This document shows, piece by piece, positions 9,402-17,905 of a DNA stretch of 64,000 nt (positions are counted from its first letter, which is position 1; each line of letters starts with the position of its first letter). Under the pieces are notes generated by a model. It did not search any database, was not told the origin of the DNA, and saw only the letters and a program-made list of their open reading frames with translations. The translations under genes and the position numbers were made by a program. The stretch comes from Cereibacter sphaeroides. GTDB lineage: Bacteria > Pseudomonadota > Alphaproteobacteria > Rhodobacterales > Rhodobacteraceae. Location: contig QFQS01000003.1 of assembly GCA_003243455.1 (NCBI GenBank), forward strand, positions 124,001 through 188,000, in the 5' to 3' direction.

Positions 9402-9580
9402 TCGTCATGCGCGTGATCGCGGTCGATCACATAGCGTTTGTCACAGTATCCGCATTCGACCCAGCCCGTATCATCGGGGATCGTCAGCCAGACACGAGGA
9501 TGCCCAAGCGCACCATCGCCACCGTCACAGGCCACTTTCCAGCTCGTGACCACTTCGGTCTCTGGCGCGTCTTGGGGCAT
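9395..9580 (-). CDS. CHCC-type zinc-finger protein
   Basis: 61-residue protein with the CHCC zinc-finger pattern known from mitochondrial complex I subunit NDUFS6 and its alphaproteobacterial relatives: Cys in VACDGG, then His in GALGHPRVWL, and C-x2-C in ECGYCDKRYV. It ends in a His/Asp-rich tail (DRDHAHDDH). The bacterial homologues are often associated with complex I, but no complex I genes lie here. Tail-to-tail overlap of 7 nt with the small membrane protein gene. Confidence 0.88.
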   Translation of the reverse strand: MPQDAPETEVVTSWKVACDGGDGALGHPRVWLTIPDDTGWVECGYCDKRYVIDRDHAHDDH

Positions 9581-9743
9581 CGGGTCTGGTCCTCATGGGC
9601 TGGCTTTGGTGGCTGGCCGCATGATACCCATCGCCGCCGCGCGGGCAAGAGCGGGCGGGCAGGTATAATCCCGAGCCTTTCGCTCTACATACCGAAGCCA
9701 TACTGACTCCATACCGTTTCCAGACGGTGGAAGCGGGCAGATT

Positions 9744-10343
9744 TCAGGCAAGCTCAGCCGACCGGATCAGCGGAAAGAATATGCCCGACGACCAGACGCC
9801 GAACCAGCTTTCCCCATCGATTATCTGGTGCTCTCCAAGATCGACCAGCCGGTAAAATGACTTCCGGTCGATCAAAGCCTCCAGATTCGCGCGGATATGA
9901 ACATAGGGCGAAGGCTCTCCCGTCGCCTCGTCCCGGACAACGCGGATCGAGTGGTCTGGTCCGGCAATCGCCTGGTCCTCGACCTGCGTGACAAACGTCA
10001 GGATCTGATCCGTGCCTTCACCCTCCACAGTGAAGTCGATGGCGACAAAAGGCGCGTCATCGACCTTGATGCCGACTTTTTCTACTGGAGTTACAAGGAA
10101 ATAGCTCTCACCCTCCCGCTTTATGATCGACGAGAACAGCCTGACCATCCCCGGTCTCCCGATGGGCGTCCCCAGATAGAACCACGTCCCGTCCCGCGCG
10201 ATCCGCATGTCCAGATCGCCGCAGAAGGGCGGGTTCCACAGATGCACAGGTGGCGGACCTTTGCGCGATGCTGCCTGAACCGAGGCAATCATGCCTTCTG
10301 CCGAAGGTTTCACGATCATTTGTGCATCCGGGGTTTTTGTCAT
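9744..10343 (-). CDS. DUF1285 domain-containing protein
   Basis: 199-residue soluble protein of the DUF1285 family, with the conserved block PPVHLWNPPFCGDLDMRIARDG (33-54 region), GRPGMVRLFSSIIKREG and YFLVTPVEKVGI. The family forms two PH-like domains; its role is unknown. It is divergent from the MoxR operon, separated by only 59 bp that must hold both promoters, and may share regulation with it. This adjacency recurs in related bacteria as far as I know. Confidence 0.88.
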   Translation of the reverse strand: MTKTPDAQMIVKPSAEGMIASVQAASRKGPPPVHLWNPPFCGDLDMRIARDGTWFYLGTPIGRPGMVRLFSSIIKREGESYFLVTPVEKVGIKVDDAPFVAIDFTVEGEGTDQILTFVTQVEDQAIAGPDHSIRVVRDEATGEPSPYVHIRANLEALIDRKSFYRLVDLGEHQIIDGESWFGVWSSGIFFPLIRSAELA

Positions 10344-10402
10344 TTGTAAGCGGCAGGATAGTTTGGTCTGATGTGGAATGTAATCTTGCAGGGATGTTTT
10401 TC

Positions 10403-11407
10403 ATGACCCAGTCCGACGCGCTGATCGCCGAGATCGAAACCCTTGGCCAGCGCCTCGCAGATGCCAAGACCAGCATCAACCGCCGCTTCATCGGTCAGGA
10501 AAAGGTGGTGGACCTTGTCCTGGCTTCGATGCTGTGCGGTGGTCATGCGCTGCTTGTCGGCTTGCCAGGCCTGGGGAAAACGCGGCTGGTCGATACGCTG
10601 TCGACGGTCATGGGTCTTAAAGGCAACCGCATCCAGTTCACGCCCGATCTGATGCCCGCGGACATCCTGGGGTCCGAGGTTCTGGACACTGGCAAGGACG
10701 GGTCTCGCGCCTTCCGCTTCATCGAGGGACCGATCTTCTGCCAGCTTCTGATGGCCGACGAGATCAACCGCGCCTCGCCGCGTACCCAGTCCGCGCTGCT
10801 GCAGGCGATGCAGGAGCGTGAGGTGACGATCGCCGGGGAACACCGCAGTTTGGGCCGCCCCTTCCACGTTCTGGCGACCCAGAACCCCATCGAGCAGGAG
10901 GGCACCTATCCTCTGCCCGAGGCCCAGCTTGACCGTTTTCTGGTGCAGGTCGATGTCGACTATCCCGACCGCGCGACGGAGCGGGACATCCTGATCGCCA
11001 CGACAGGTGCGGAAGAAGCACAGGTTCATCAGGTGTTTACCGCCGAAGAGCTGATCGCCGCCCAATCCGTCCTTCGCCGGATGCCGGTCGGCGACGCGGT
11101 GGTCGAGGTTATCCTGGACCTCGTCCGCGCCTGCCGCCCTGGTGAGCCGGAAGGCGCCGCGCTGGCCGACGTGTTGTCCTGGGGGCCTGGCCCCCGCGCC
11201 GCTCAGGCGCTTATGCTCACGGTGCGGGCGCGGGCCTTGCTGGATGGCCGTCTGGTGCCGAACGTGGATGACGTGCGCGCTCTGGCGCGGCCGGTGATGA
11301 TCCACCGCATGGCGCTGAGTTTTGCGGCCCGTGCGCGCGGCGAGGATCTTGGCTCGGTCATCGACGGCGTGGTTGCCCGGCTTACGGGCCTTGAGGCCGC
11401 CGCGTGA
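10403..11407 (+). CDS. MoxR-family AAA+ ATPase
   Basis: 334-residue AAA+ ATPase of the MoxR class. It has Walker A GLPGLGKT (53-60), Walker B LLMADEINRAS, sensor motif ATQNPIEQEGTYPLPEAQLDRF, and the C-terminal lid domain. MoxR proteins are chaperone-like ATPases acting with vWA proteins on metal insertion or complex assembly. The ATG at 10403 is preferred (AGGGA 8 nt upstream) over the one at 10394. It overlaps the following DUF58 gene by 4 nt (GTGA), the first of four tightly coupled genes. Confidence 0.93.
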   Translation: MTQSDALIAEIETLGQRLADAKTSINRRFIGQEKVVDLVLASMLCGGHALLVGLPGLGKTRLVDTLSTVMGLKGNRIQFTPDLMPADILGSEVLDTGKDGSRAFRFIEGPIFCQLLMADEINRASPRTQSALLQAMQEREVTIAGEHRSLGRPFHVLATQNPIEQEGTYPLPEAQLDRFLVQVDVDYPDRATERDILIATTGAEEAQVHQVFTAEELIAAQSVLRRMPVGDAVVEVILDLVRACRPGEPEGAALADVLSWGPGPRAAQALMLTVRARALLDGRLVPNVDDVRALARPVMIHRMALSFAARARGEDLGSVIDGVVARLTGLEAAA

Positions 11408-12276
11408 CGGCAACCCCAACCCTTCGCGCAAGGTCCGAGACGCTTGGCCAGTCGCTGCCCGCGCTGCTTGCCGGTGCGGAACATCTCTCAGCGACCGTGA
11501 TCCTTGGCGAACACGGGCGGCGGCGCGCGGGTATGGGGGATGAGTTCTGGCAGTACCGCCCTGCCCATGCCGGGGATTCGGCGCGGATGATCGACTGGCG
11601 CCGCTCCGCCCGGTCGGACGCCCATTTCGTGCGCGAGCGCGAATGGCAGGCGGCGCAATCGGTGACCTTGTGGGTCGATGGGTCGCGCTCGATGAGCTTT
11701 TCGGGCGACCGCAACCGCCCGCCGAAGGCCGAACGCGCGCAGCTTCTGGGTCTCGCGCTGGCTATCCTGCTCTTGCGCGGCGGCGAAAGGGTGGGGCTGG
11801 CCGGGGATTCGCATCCTCCGCGCCCGGGCCGCGCCCAGATAGACCGGCTGGCACTGGCGCTGACCGAGGATGCGACCTCGGACTACGGAGCGGCGGATGC
11901 CTCGGGGATGGTTTCGCATGGCCGCGCAGTGTTCCTTTCGGATTTCCTTGGCGACATGGCCGCAACCGAGGCCGCAATGGCCCGCGCGTCAGATCGTGGC
12001 GTGCGCGGCGCGGTGATGCAGATTCTTGACCCGGCAGAGGAAGAATTCCCCTTCGACGGCCGCACCATCTTCGAATCCATGGGTGGCACGCTGCGGCACG
12101 AGACGCTTCGCGCCAATGACCTGCGGACCCGTTACCGGGCAAGACTGGCCGAACGGCGCGACCGGCTCTCGGCGCTTTGCCGTGCCTCCGGCTGGCATTT
12201 CCATACCCATCACACCGGCGATTCCGCGCAAGCCGCACTCCTCTGGCTGTACCGCGCGCTGGAAAGGGGCCGCTGA
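11404..12276 (+). CDS. DUF58 domain-containing protein
   Basis: 290-residue protein of the MoxR-associated DUF58 family. Its signature is FWQYRPAHAGDSARMIDWRRSAR (residues 43-65 region), followed by a vWA-like domain with a MIDAS-type D-x-S-x-S (DGSRS near 98-102) and a C-terminal Rossmann-like part. Such proteins are the usual partner of MoxR ATPases. No signal peptide or membrane segment is visible. GTG start overlapping the moxR stop; its TGA overlaps the next ATG by one base, so expression should be stoichiometric. Confidence 0.9.
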   Translation: MTATPTLRARSETLGQSLPALLAGAEHLSATVILGEHGRRRAGMGDEFWQYRPAHAGDSARMIDWRRSARSDAHFVREREWQAAQSVTLWVDGSRSMSFSGDRNRPPKAERAQLLGLALAILLLRGGERVGLAGDSHPPRPGRAQIDRLALALTEDATSDYGAADASGMVSHGRAVFLSDFLGDMAATEAAMARASDRGVRGAVMQILDPAEEEFPFDGRTIFESMGGTLRHETLRANDLRTRYRARLAERRDRLSALCRASGWHFHTHHTGDSAQAALLWLYRALERGR

Positions 12277-15044
12277 TGTGGATCGTCGGCCCCATCGGCT
12301 TCACGGTCCCATGGCTGCTGCTGGGGCTGATCGCCCTGCCGATCTTGTGGCTTTTGCTGCGCGCCGTGCCGCCCGCGCCGATCCGCCGTCGCTTCCCGGG
12401 CGTGGCACTGCTGCTGGGTCTGACCGATGACGAGACCGAGACGGACAAGACCCCCTGGTGGCTTTTGCTGCTGCGGATGCTGGCGGTCGCCGCGGCGATC
12501 ATCGCCTTCGCCGGTCCGATCCTGCACCCCCAACCCCGGCAAGAAGGAACAGGACCGCTGCTGATCCTGCTGGACGGCGGCTGGGCCGATGCGCGCGACT
12601 GGCCGCGCCGGATAGAGCGCGCCGAGGCGCTGGTCCAGGATGCGGGTCGCGCCGGTCGCGCCGTCGCCGTCCTGCGCGTGACCGACCGACCGCAAATGCC
12701 CGAGTTCCAGACCGCCGACGCATGGACCGGCCGCCTTGCCGCGTTGCAGCCGCAGCCCTGGGCGCCGAATGACATGGCAGGCTGGATCAACGCTTTGCCG
12801 GAAGGATTGTTCGACAGTTTCTGGCTGTCCGACGGGCTGGACCATCCGGCGCGTGCCGATCTTCTGGCAGCGCTGGAGGATCGTGGCTCTGTGACAGTGT
12901 TCGAAAGCCCGCGCCCCATCGTGGCCTTGCGTCCGCCGCTGTTCGAGGAGGGCGTGGTCAAGCTCCGCGCCTCTCGCCCCTCGCCAACTGAGGTTGCCGA
13001 TCTTGAGGTTTCGGCTCGCGGCCTTGATCCTGCCGGGGTAGAACGCGAGCTGGCCCGGGTGCCGATCGCCTTCGCGGCTGGCGAGACCGAAGCCACGACC
13101 GACCTTTCCCTGCCGCCCGAACTGCGCAACCGACTGTCGCGGTTCGAGATTGCCGGGGTGCGCTCGGCCGGTGCTGTCAGCCTGACCGACGACAGCCTGA
13201 AACGGCGCAAGGTTGCGATAATCTCCGGCCCCGAAAGTCGTGAAGGGCTGCAACTGCTGTCGCCGACGCATTATCTGGAACGGGCGCTTGACCCGGTGGC
13301 CGACCTGATCCGGGGAACGCTGGACGACGTGCTGCTGGCCTCGCCGGATGTCATCATCCTGGCAGATGTCGCGCGGCTGTCGCCGACCGAGACCGATGGT
13401 GTAATGGACTGGCTGGACAAGGGCGGCCTGCTCTTGCGCTTTGCTGGTCCCCGGCTTGCCGCCAGCGATGTGAGCCGCGCTCAGGAAGACCCGCTGATGC
13501 CGGTGCGACTGCGCGAAGGCGGGCGGCAGGTCGGCGGTGCGATGAGCTGGGGTGAACCCAAGTCGTTGGCACCCTTTGCCGAAGGCTCACCCTTCCACGG
13601 CTTGCAGATACCATCGGATGTTACCGTTTCGGCGCAGGTTTTGGCCCAGCCCGACCCCGAGCTGGCCTCGCGCACCATTGCCGCGCTGGCAGATGGCACG
13701 CCGCTTGTCACGCGCAAGACGGTCGGGCAGGGGCAGGTGGTCTTGATCCATGTGACCGCAAACGCCGAATGGTCGAGCCTGCCGTTGTCGGGACTTTTCG
13801 TGCAGATGCTGGAACGGCTGGCGGTCTCCACCCGTCCCGCCGCGCCGGATGCCGAGGAACTGGCGGGGCAGATCTGGGTGCCCGAGACGGCACTCGATGC
13901 CTTCGGCATCGTCAGCGAGGCGGGCGATGTGGCAGGTGTTCCGGGTGAGGTTCTGGCCGAGGGTATTGTAACTGGCCCTCGGGTTGACCTGCCGCCTGGG
14001 CTTTATGCTGGCAACGACCGCCGCGTGGCGCTGAATGTGATCAATGCGGATACCGTGCTGGCGCCCAGCACCTGGCCCGAACGTGTGCCGGTCGAAGGGC
14101 TTGCGGTCACCCGCGAACAGGCGTTGAAGGGCGCTTTCCTTGCCGGTGCACTGGCCTTGCTGATGATCGACATCTTCGCCTCGCTTTTCATGACGGGCCG
14201 TTTGCGCGGTGCGCGCGCGGCTGCGGTCCTGCTGGTTGCATTCATGGTCGCAGGGGCGCCATCGGCGCGCGCCCAGGCGCCATCGGATGATGCATTTGCG
14301 TTGCGCGCTACGAATGGCGTGGTGCTGGCTTATGTCATGACCGGCGATCCGCAGGTGGATAGTCTTGCCGAAGCCGGCCTGCGCGGCCTTGGGCAAAAGC
14401 TGTTCGAGCGCACCTCGATCGAGCCTGACCCTCCTATGGGGGTGAACCTTGAAACCGATGAACTGTCCTTCTTCCCCTTCCTCTACTGGCCTGTGACCGC
14501 GAACCAGCCGATCCCTTCGGCCGAGGCCTATGCGGCATTGAACCGCTATCTGCTGACCGGTGGCATGATCCTGTTCGACACCCGCGATGCGGATGTGGCG
14601 GGCGCGGGCGGCACCACCCCTGAAGGGCGGCGGTTGCAGGAACTGGCGGCGCAACTGGATATCCCGCCGCTGGAACAGATCCCGCAGGACCATGTCCTGA
14701 CGCGGACCTTCTATCTGCTGCAGGATTTCCCCGGCCGCTATGCCGGCCGCTCGATCTGGGTTGAGGCCGCACCGCCGGATGCCGAACAGGTTGAGGGCAT
14801 GCCCTTTCGCAACCTGAACGACGGCGTGACTCCCGTCGTTATCGGCGGCAACGACTGGGCCTCGGCCTGGGCTACGGATCAGGGTGGGATGCCGATGTAT
14901 CCCGTCGGACGAGGTTTCGCCGGTGAGCGGCAGCGCGAGATTTCCTATCGCTTCGGCATAAACCTGATCATGCATGTGCTGACCGGCAACTATAAGTCCG
15001 ACCAGGTCCACGTGCCTGCCCTGCTGGAAAGGCTGGGGCAATGA
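12276..15044 (+). CDS. BatA-like / DUF4159 membrane protein
   Basis: 922-residue protein. An N-terminal BatA domain has two membrane helices (about 10-30 and 60-82) around FPGVALLLGL. A long periplasmic or cytoplasmic middle with a degenerate vWA fold follows (LLDGGWADARDW replaces the MIDAS). Two further helices lie near 610-665, with a signal-like AGAPSARAQA junction, and then a DUF4159 domain (about 675-922) with FPFLYWPV and LFDTRDAD. It is probably the membrane anchor of the MoxR/DUF58 system. Length and order match the family in alphaproteobacteria; function is unknown. Confidence 0.85.
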   Translation: MWIVGPIGFTVPWLLLGLIALPILWLLLRAVPPAPIRRRFPGVALLLGLTDDETETDKTPWWLLLLRMLAVAAAIIAFAGPILHPQPRQEGTGPLLILLDGGWADARDWPRRIERAEALVQDAGRAGRAVAVLRVTDRPQMPEFQTADAWTGRLAALQPQPWAPNDMAGWINALPEGLFDSFWLSDGLDHPARADLLAALEDRGSVTVFESPRPIVALRPPLFEEGVVKLRASRPSPTEVADLEVSARGLDPAGVERELARVPIAFAAGETEATTDLSLPPELRNRLSRFEIAGVRSAGAVSLTDDSLKRRKVAIISGPESREGLQLLSPTHYLERALDPVADLIRGTLDDVLLASPDVIILADVARLSPTETDGVMDWLDKGGLLLRFAGPRLAASDVSRAQEDPLMPVRLREGGRQVGGAMSWGEPKSLAPFAEGSPFHGLQIPSDVTVSAQVLAQPDPELASRTIAALADGTPLVTRKTVGQGQVVLIHVTANAEWSSLPLSGLFVQMLERLAVSTRPAAPDAEELAGQIWVPETALDAFGIVSEAGDVAGVPGEVLAEGIVTGPRVDLPPGLYAGNDRRVALNVINADTVLAPSTWPERVPVEGLAVTREQALKGAFLAGALALLMIDIFASLFMTGRLRGARAAAVLLVAFMVAGAPSARAQAPSDDAFALRATNGVVLAYVMTGDPQVDSLAEAGLRGLGQKLFERTSIEPDPPMGVNLETDELSFFPFLYWPVTANQPIPSAEAYAALNRYLLTGGMILFDTRDADVAGAGGTTPEGRRLQELAAQLDIPPLEQIPQDHVLTRTFYLLQDFPGRYAGRSIWVEAAPPDAEQVEGMPFRNLNDGVTPVVIGGNDWASAWATDQGGMPMYPVGRGFAGERQREISYRFGINLIMHVLTGNYKSDQVHVPALLERLGQ

Positions 15045-17122
15045 CCGGCTCGCTGATCTTCGACCCGCTGCTGCCATGGCCCGCGCTATATGGCGCGATG
15101 CTGCTGGCGGCGGTTGTGGTGGTCGTCGCGCTGTGGCGCGGACTGTCGGGCTGGTGGCTGCGCGGGCTGACGGCGGCCGTGCTGATGTTGGGGCTGGCCA
15201 ACCCGTCGTTGCAGGAAGAAGATCGCGCGCCGCTGTCTGACATCGTGCTGGCCATCGTCGATGAAAGCGCGAGCCAGCGTATCGGCGACCGCCCCGCCCA
15301 GACGGCAGAGGCACTTGCCACGGTCGAGGCCGAGGTGGCGGCCATTCCGAACACCGAGTTGCGCGTGGTGCGTCTTGGTGACATGCCGGATAACGAGGGC
15401 ACCCTTCTGATGACCGCGCTGAGCCAGGCGCTGGCCGAAGAACCCCGCGCGCGGGTCGCGGGGGCTATCCTGATCACCGACGGTCGGGCGCATGACATCC
15501 CGCTTGCCCCGAATATGCCCGCGCCGATGAATGTGCTTCTTACAGGGCGCAGCAGCGACTGGGACCGCCGCCTGACCATCCGCGATGCGCCCGCCTTCGC
15601 CATCATGGGCGAAGAAGTGCAACTGACCATGCGCGTCGATGATGAGGGCGATGTCCCCCGTGATGTGAGCAGCACCGCCGACCTGATGATTTCGGTCGAT
15701 GGAGCCGAGCCGCAGGTATTCAACATACCTGTCGGAGAGGACATACAGCTCCCTGTGACGCTGCCGCATGGTGGCATGAACGTGCTGCAATTTCAGGTTG
15801 CTGCTTTGCCGGGTGAACTGACGGATCGCAACAACGCCGCCGTGGTGCAGATCAACGGTGTGCGCGACCGTCTGCGCGTCCTGCTGGTCTCGGGCGAACC
15901 GCATGCGGGCGAAAGGGTCTGGCGCAACCTGCTGAAATCGGATGCCAGTGTGGATCTGGTGCATTTCACCATTCTGCGCCCGCCGGAAAAGCAGGACGGC
16001 GTGCCGGTGTCCGAGCTGTCGCTGATCGCCTTTCCTACCCGCGAGCTGTTTGTCGAAAAGATCGACGAGTTCGACCTGATCATCTTCGACCGCTATCGCC
16101 AGCGCGGCATCCTGCCCACGGCCTATCTGCAGAACGTGGCCGACTATGTGCGCAACGGCGGCACAGTTCTTATCGCTTCAGGGCCGGAGTTCGGCTCGGC
16201 CGACAGTCTGTTCCGCTCTCCTTTGGCCGACATCCTGCCGGTCGTGCCATCCGGCCGTGTGGTTGAGCAGGGCTTCCTGCCGCAACTGACTGATCTTGGC
16301 CGCCGTCACCCTGTGACCGAGGGGCTTGACGCCTATGTGCCGGATGACGGCACTCAGGTCGAGGGCGACGGCCCACATTGGGGCCGCTGGTTCCGGCAGG
16401 TCGATGTGCAGGCGACACGTGGCCAGGTTGTGATGGAAGGCGCGGGCGGGCGACCACTGCTGGTGCTGGACCGTGTCGGTGAGGGGCGCGTGGCGATGCT
16501 CGCCTCGGATCAGGCGTGGCTCTGGGGTCGGGGGTATGAGGGTGGCGGGCCTCAATTGGAACTGCTGCGTCGCCTTGCCCACTGGATGCTGAAAGAGCCG
16601 GAGCTTGAGGAAGAAACGCTGACGGCAACCGCGCAGGGGCAGACCCTGACCATCACGCGGCGCACGATCGGCGATCCGCCCGGCGACCTGACCATAACGG
16701 GCCCGGATGGCGCGGAAACCGTGCTGCCCATGCCCGAAGCGGCGCCTGGGCGTTATCAGCTGACCTGGGAAGCGCCGGACATGGGGCTTTACCGGCTGGC
16801 GCAGGGTGACATGATGGCGGTGGTCGCCGTCGGCCCTTCCGCGCCCAAGGAGTTTGAGCAGACGATTGCCAGCGGCGAGGCGCTGACTCCTCTGATCGAG
16901 GCAGGGCGGGGCGGCGTGCTGCGGCTGGAGGACGGCATGCCCGGCGTTCGGACCGTGCGCGAGGGCGGGGTGGCCGCTGGCCGGGGCTGGATCGGGATCA
17001 CGCCGCGCAATGCCTATGTGACGCAGGACGTGCGCATCGCGCCGCTTCTGCCTGCCTGGGCGCTGCTGCTGCTCGCCTCGGCCCTGGCGGTGGCTGCTTG
17101 GCTGCGCGAGGGGCGGCGCTGA
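15041..17122 (+). CDS. vWA/glutamine-amidotransferase-like membrane protein of the MoxR cluster
   Basis: 693-residue protein. Two N-terminal membrane helices (about 12-28 and 35-48) are followed by a vWA-like domain with a D-x-S-x-S MIDAS candidate (DESAS near 68-72). The middle domain (about 265-510) resembles the class I amidotransferase fold (RVLLVSGEPHAGERVW, LIIFDRYRQRG, GGTVLIASGP) but has no catalytic Cys. One C-terminal helix (LLPAWALLLLASALAVAAW) is followed by a short basic tail. ATGA overlap with the preceding gene. It is the last gene of the four-gene operon and convergent with the DUF599 gene. Confidence 0.82.
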   Translation: MTGSLIFDPLLPWPALYGAMLLAAVVVVVALWRGLSGWWLRGLTAAVLMLGLANPSLQEEDRAPLSDIVLAIVDESASQRIGDRPAQTAEALATVEAEVAAIPNTELRVVRLGDMPDNEGTLLMTALSQALAEEPRARVAGAILITDGRAHDIPLAPNMPAPMNVLLTGRSSDWDRRLTIRDAPAFAIMGEEVQLTMRVDDEGDVPRDVSSTADLMISVDGAEPQVFNIPVGEDIQLPVTLPHGGMNVLQFQVAALPGELTDRNNAAVVQINGVRDRLRVLLVSGEPHAGERVWRNLLKSDASVDLVHFTILRPPEKQDGVPVSELSLIAFPTRELFVEKIDEFDLIIFDRYRQRGILPTAYLQNVADYVRNGGTVLIASGPEFGSADSLFRSPLADILPVVPSGRVVEQGFLPQLTDLGRRHPVTEGLDAYVPDDGTQVEGDGPHWGRWFRQVDVQATRGQVVMEGAGGRPLLVLDRVGEGRVAMLASDQAWLWGRGYEGGGPQLELLRRLAHWMLKEPELEEETLTATAQGQTLTITRRTIGDPPGDLTITGPDGAETVLPMPEAAPGRYQLTWEAPDMGLYRLAQGDMMAVVAVGPSAPKEFEQTIASGEALTPLIEAGRGGVLRLEDGMPGVRTVREGGVAAGRGWIGITPRNAYVTQDVRIAPLLPAWALLLLASALAVAAWLREGRR

Positions 17123-17127
17123 AGCCT

Positions 17128-17823
17128 TTACGGCTCTTTCCGCAGGATGACGGCGCGGGATTCCGACCAGAACTCTCGCCGTACCAGCACTGCCAGACAG
17201 ATCGCGGTGGCCAGCATCAGTGCATAAGGTCCGAAAAGCCAGGCCAGCGCGCCTAGCGCGAAGTAAACCGACCGCAGCCCGCGGTTGAAGCTGCGCGCGG
17301 CGGTGATGTTGACCTCGCCCGCCTGCGCCGCGCGATGAAAGGCGGTCGGATCGGCGGCATCGTTCGGCACGGCCGCCATAAGGATGGAGCAATAGCCGAA
17401 CAGCCGGTGCGCCCAGATGAATTTCAACAGCGCGTCGGCCAGGAACAGGATGACAGGGATAATGCGCAGCTCGATCCCGACTGCGTTGCTGGGCGAGGCA
17501 AATTCCCCGGCCATGCTGGTAAGGCTCGTCGGATTGCCCATCAGAGCCACGCCCCCGCCGATCGCAATCATGCAGGCCGACGCGAAAAAGGCGGTTCCCT
17601 GCCGCAGGCTGTCGATCATCTGAGCGTCAAAAATCCGGGGCTGGCGCGTCACGAACTGCCGCATCCAGTCGTGGCGATAAGCGGTCATAAGCTGCGTAAC
17701 AGAGGGATGTCTGGCGGGAGGATGCTCGATGAACCAGCCGATCCCGGCCCAGCTGAGCACGAGGAAAGCCAACGCGACAAGGTCGGGAAGGGTGAAGTGC
17801 GATGTCAGGGCGGAAAGGGGCAT
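17128..17823 (-). CDS. DUF599 membrane protein
   Basis: 231-residue inner-membrane protein with four or five hydrophobic helices: FTLPDLVALAFLVLSWAGIGW near the start, ASACMIAIGGGVALMG, a helix after WAHRLFGYCS, and LAWLFGPYALMLATAICLAVLVRREF at the end. RQFVTRQPRIFDAQ and RSFNRGLRSVYFALG are typical DUF599 motifs. Function is unknown. It lies 5 nt from the MoxR cluster on the opposite strand and divergent from glcD. Confidence 0.85.
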   Translation of the reverse strand: MPLSALTSHFTLPDLVALAFLVLSWAGIGWFIEHPPARHPSVTQLMTAYRHDWMRQFVTRQPRIFDAQMIDSLRQGTAFFASACMIAIGGGVALMGNPTSLTSMAGEFASPSNAVGIELRIIPVILFLADALLKFIWAHRLFGYCSILMAAVPNDAADPTAFHRAAQAGEVNITAARSFNRGLRSVYFALGALAWLFGPYALMLATAICLAVLVRREFWSESRAVILRKEP

Positions 17824-17905
17824 GGGCGCAGGTTAGCCTTGATGATGCTTGCTTGTCAGCCACGGGAATTGGTTATATTTGTTTACCGGAGCAGGGAGGG
17901 TTGTC

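Noticed and set aside
9581..9743. Possible small gene between the zinc-finger and DUF1285 genes
   Set aside because: Short frames only, with no ribosome site or recognisable sequence on either strand.
17853..17879. TTGTCA / TATATT as a sigma-70 promoter for glcD, and AATTGGTTATATTTGTTTACC as a GntR-type operator
   Set aside because: The hexamer spacing is only 15 nt and the dyad is imperfect (GGTTA against TTACC). Too weak to annotate.
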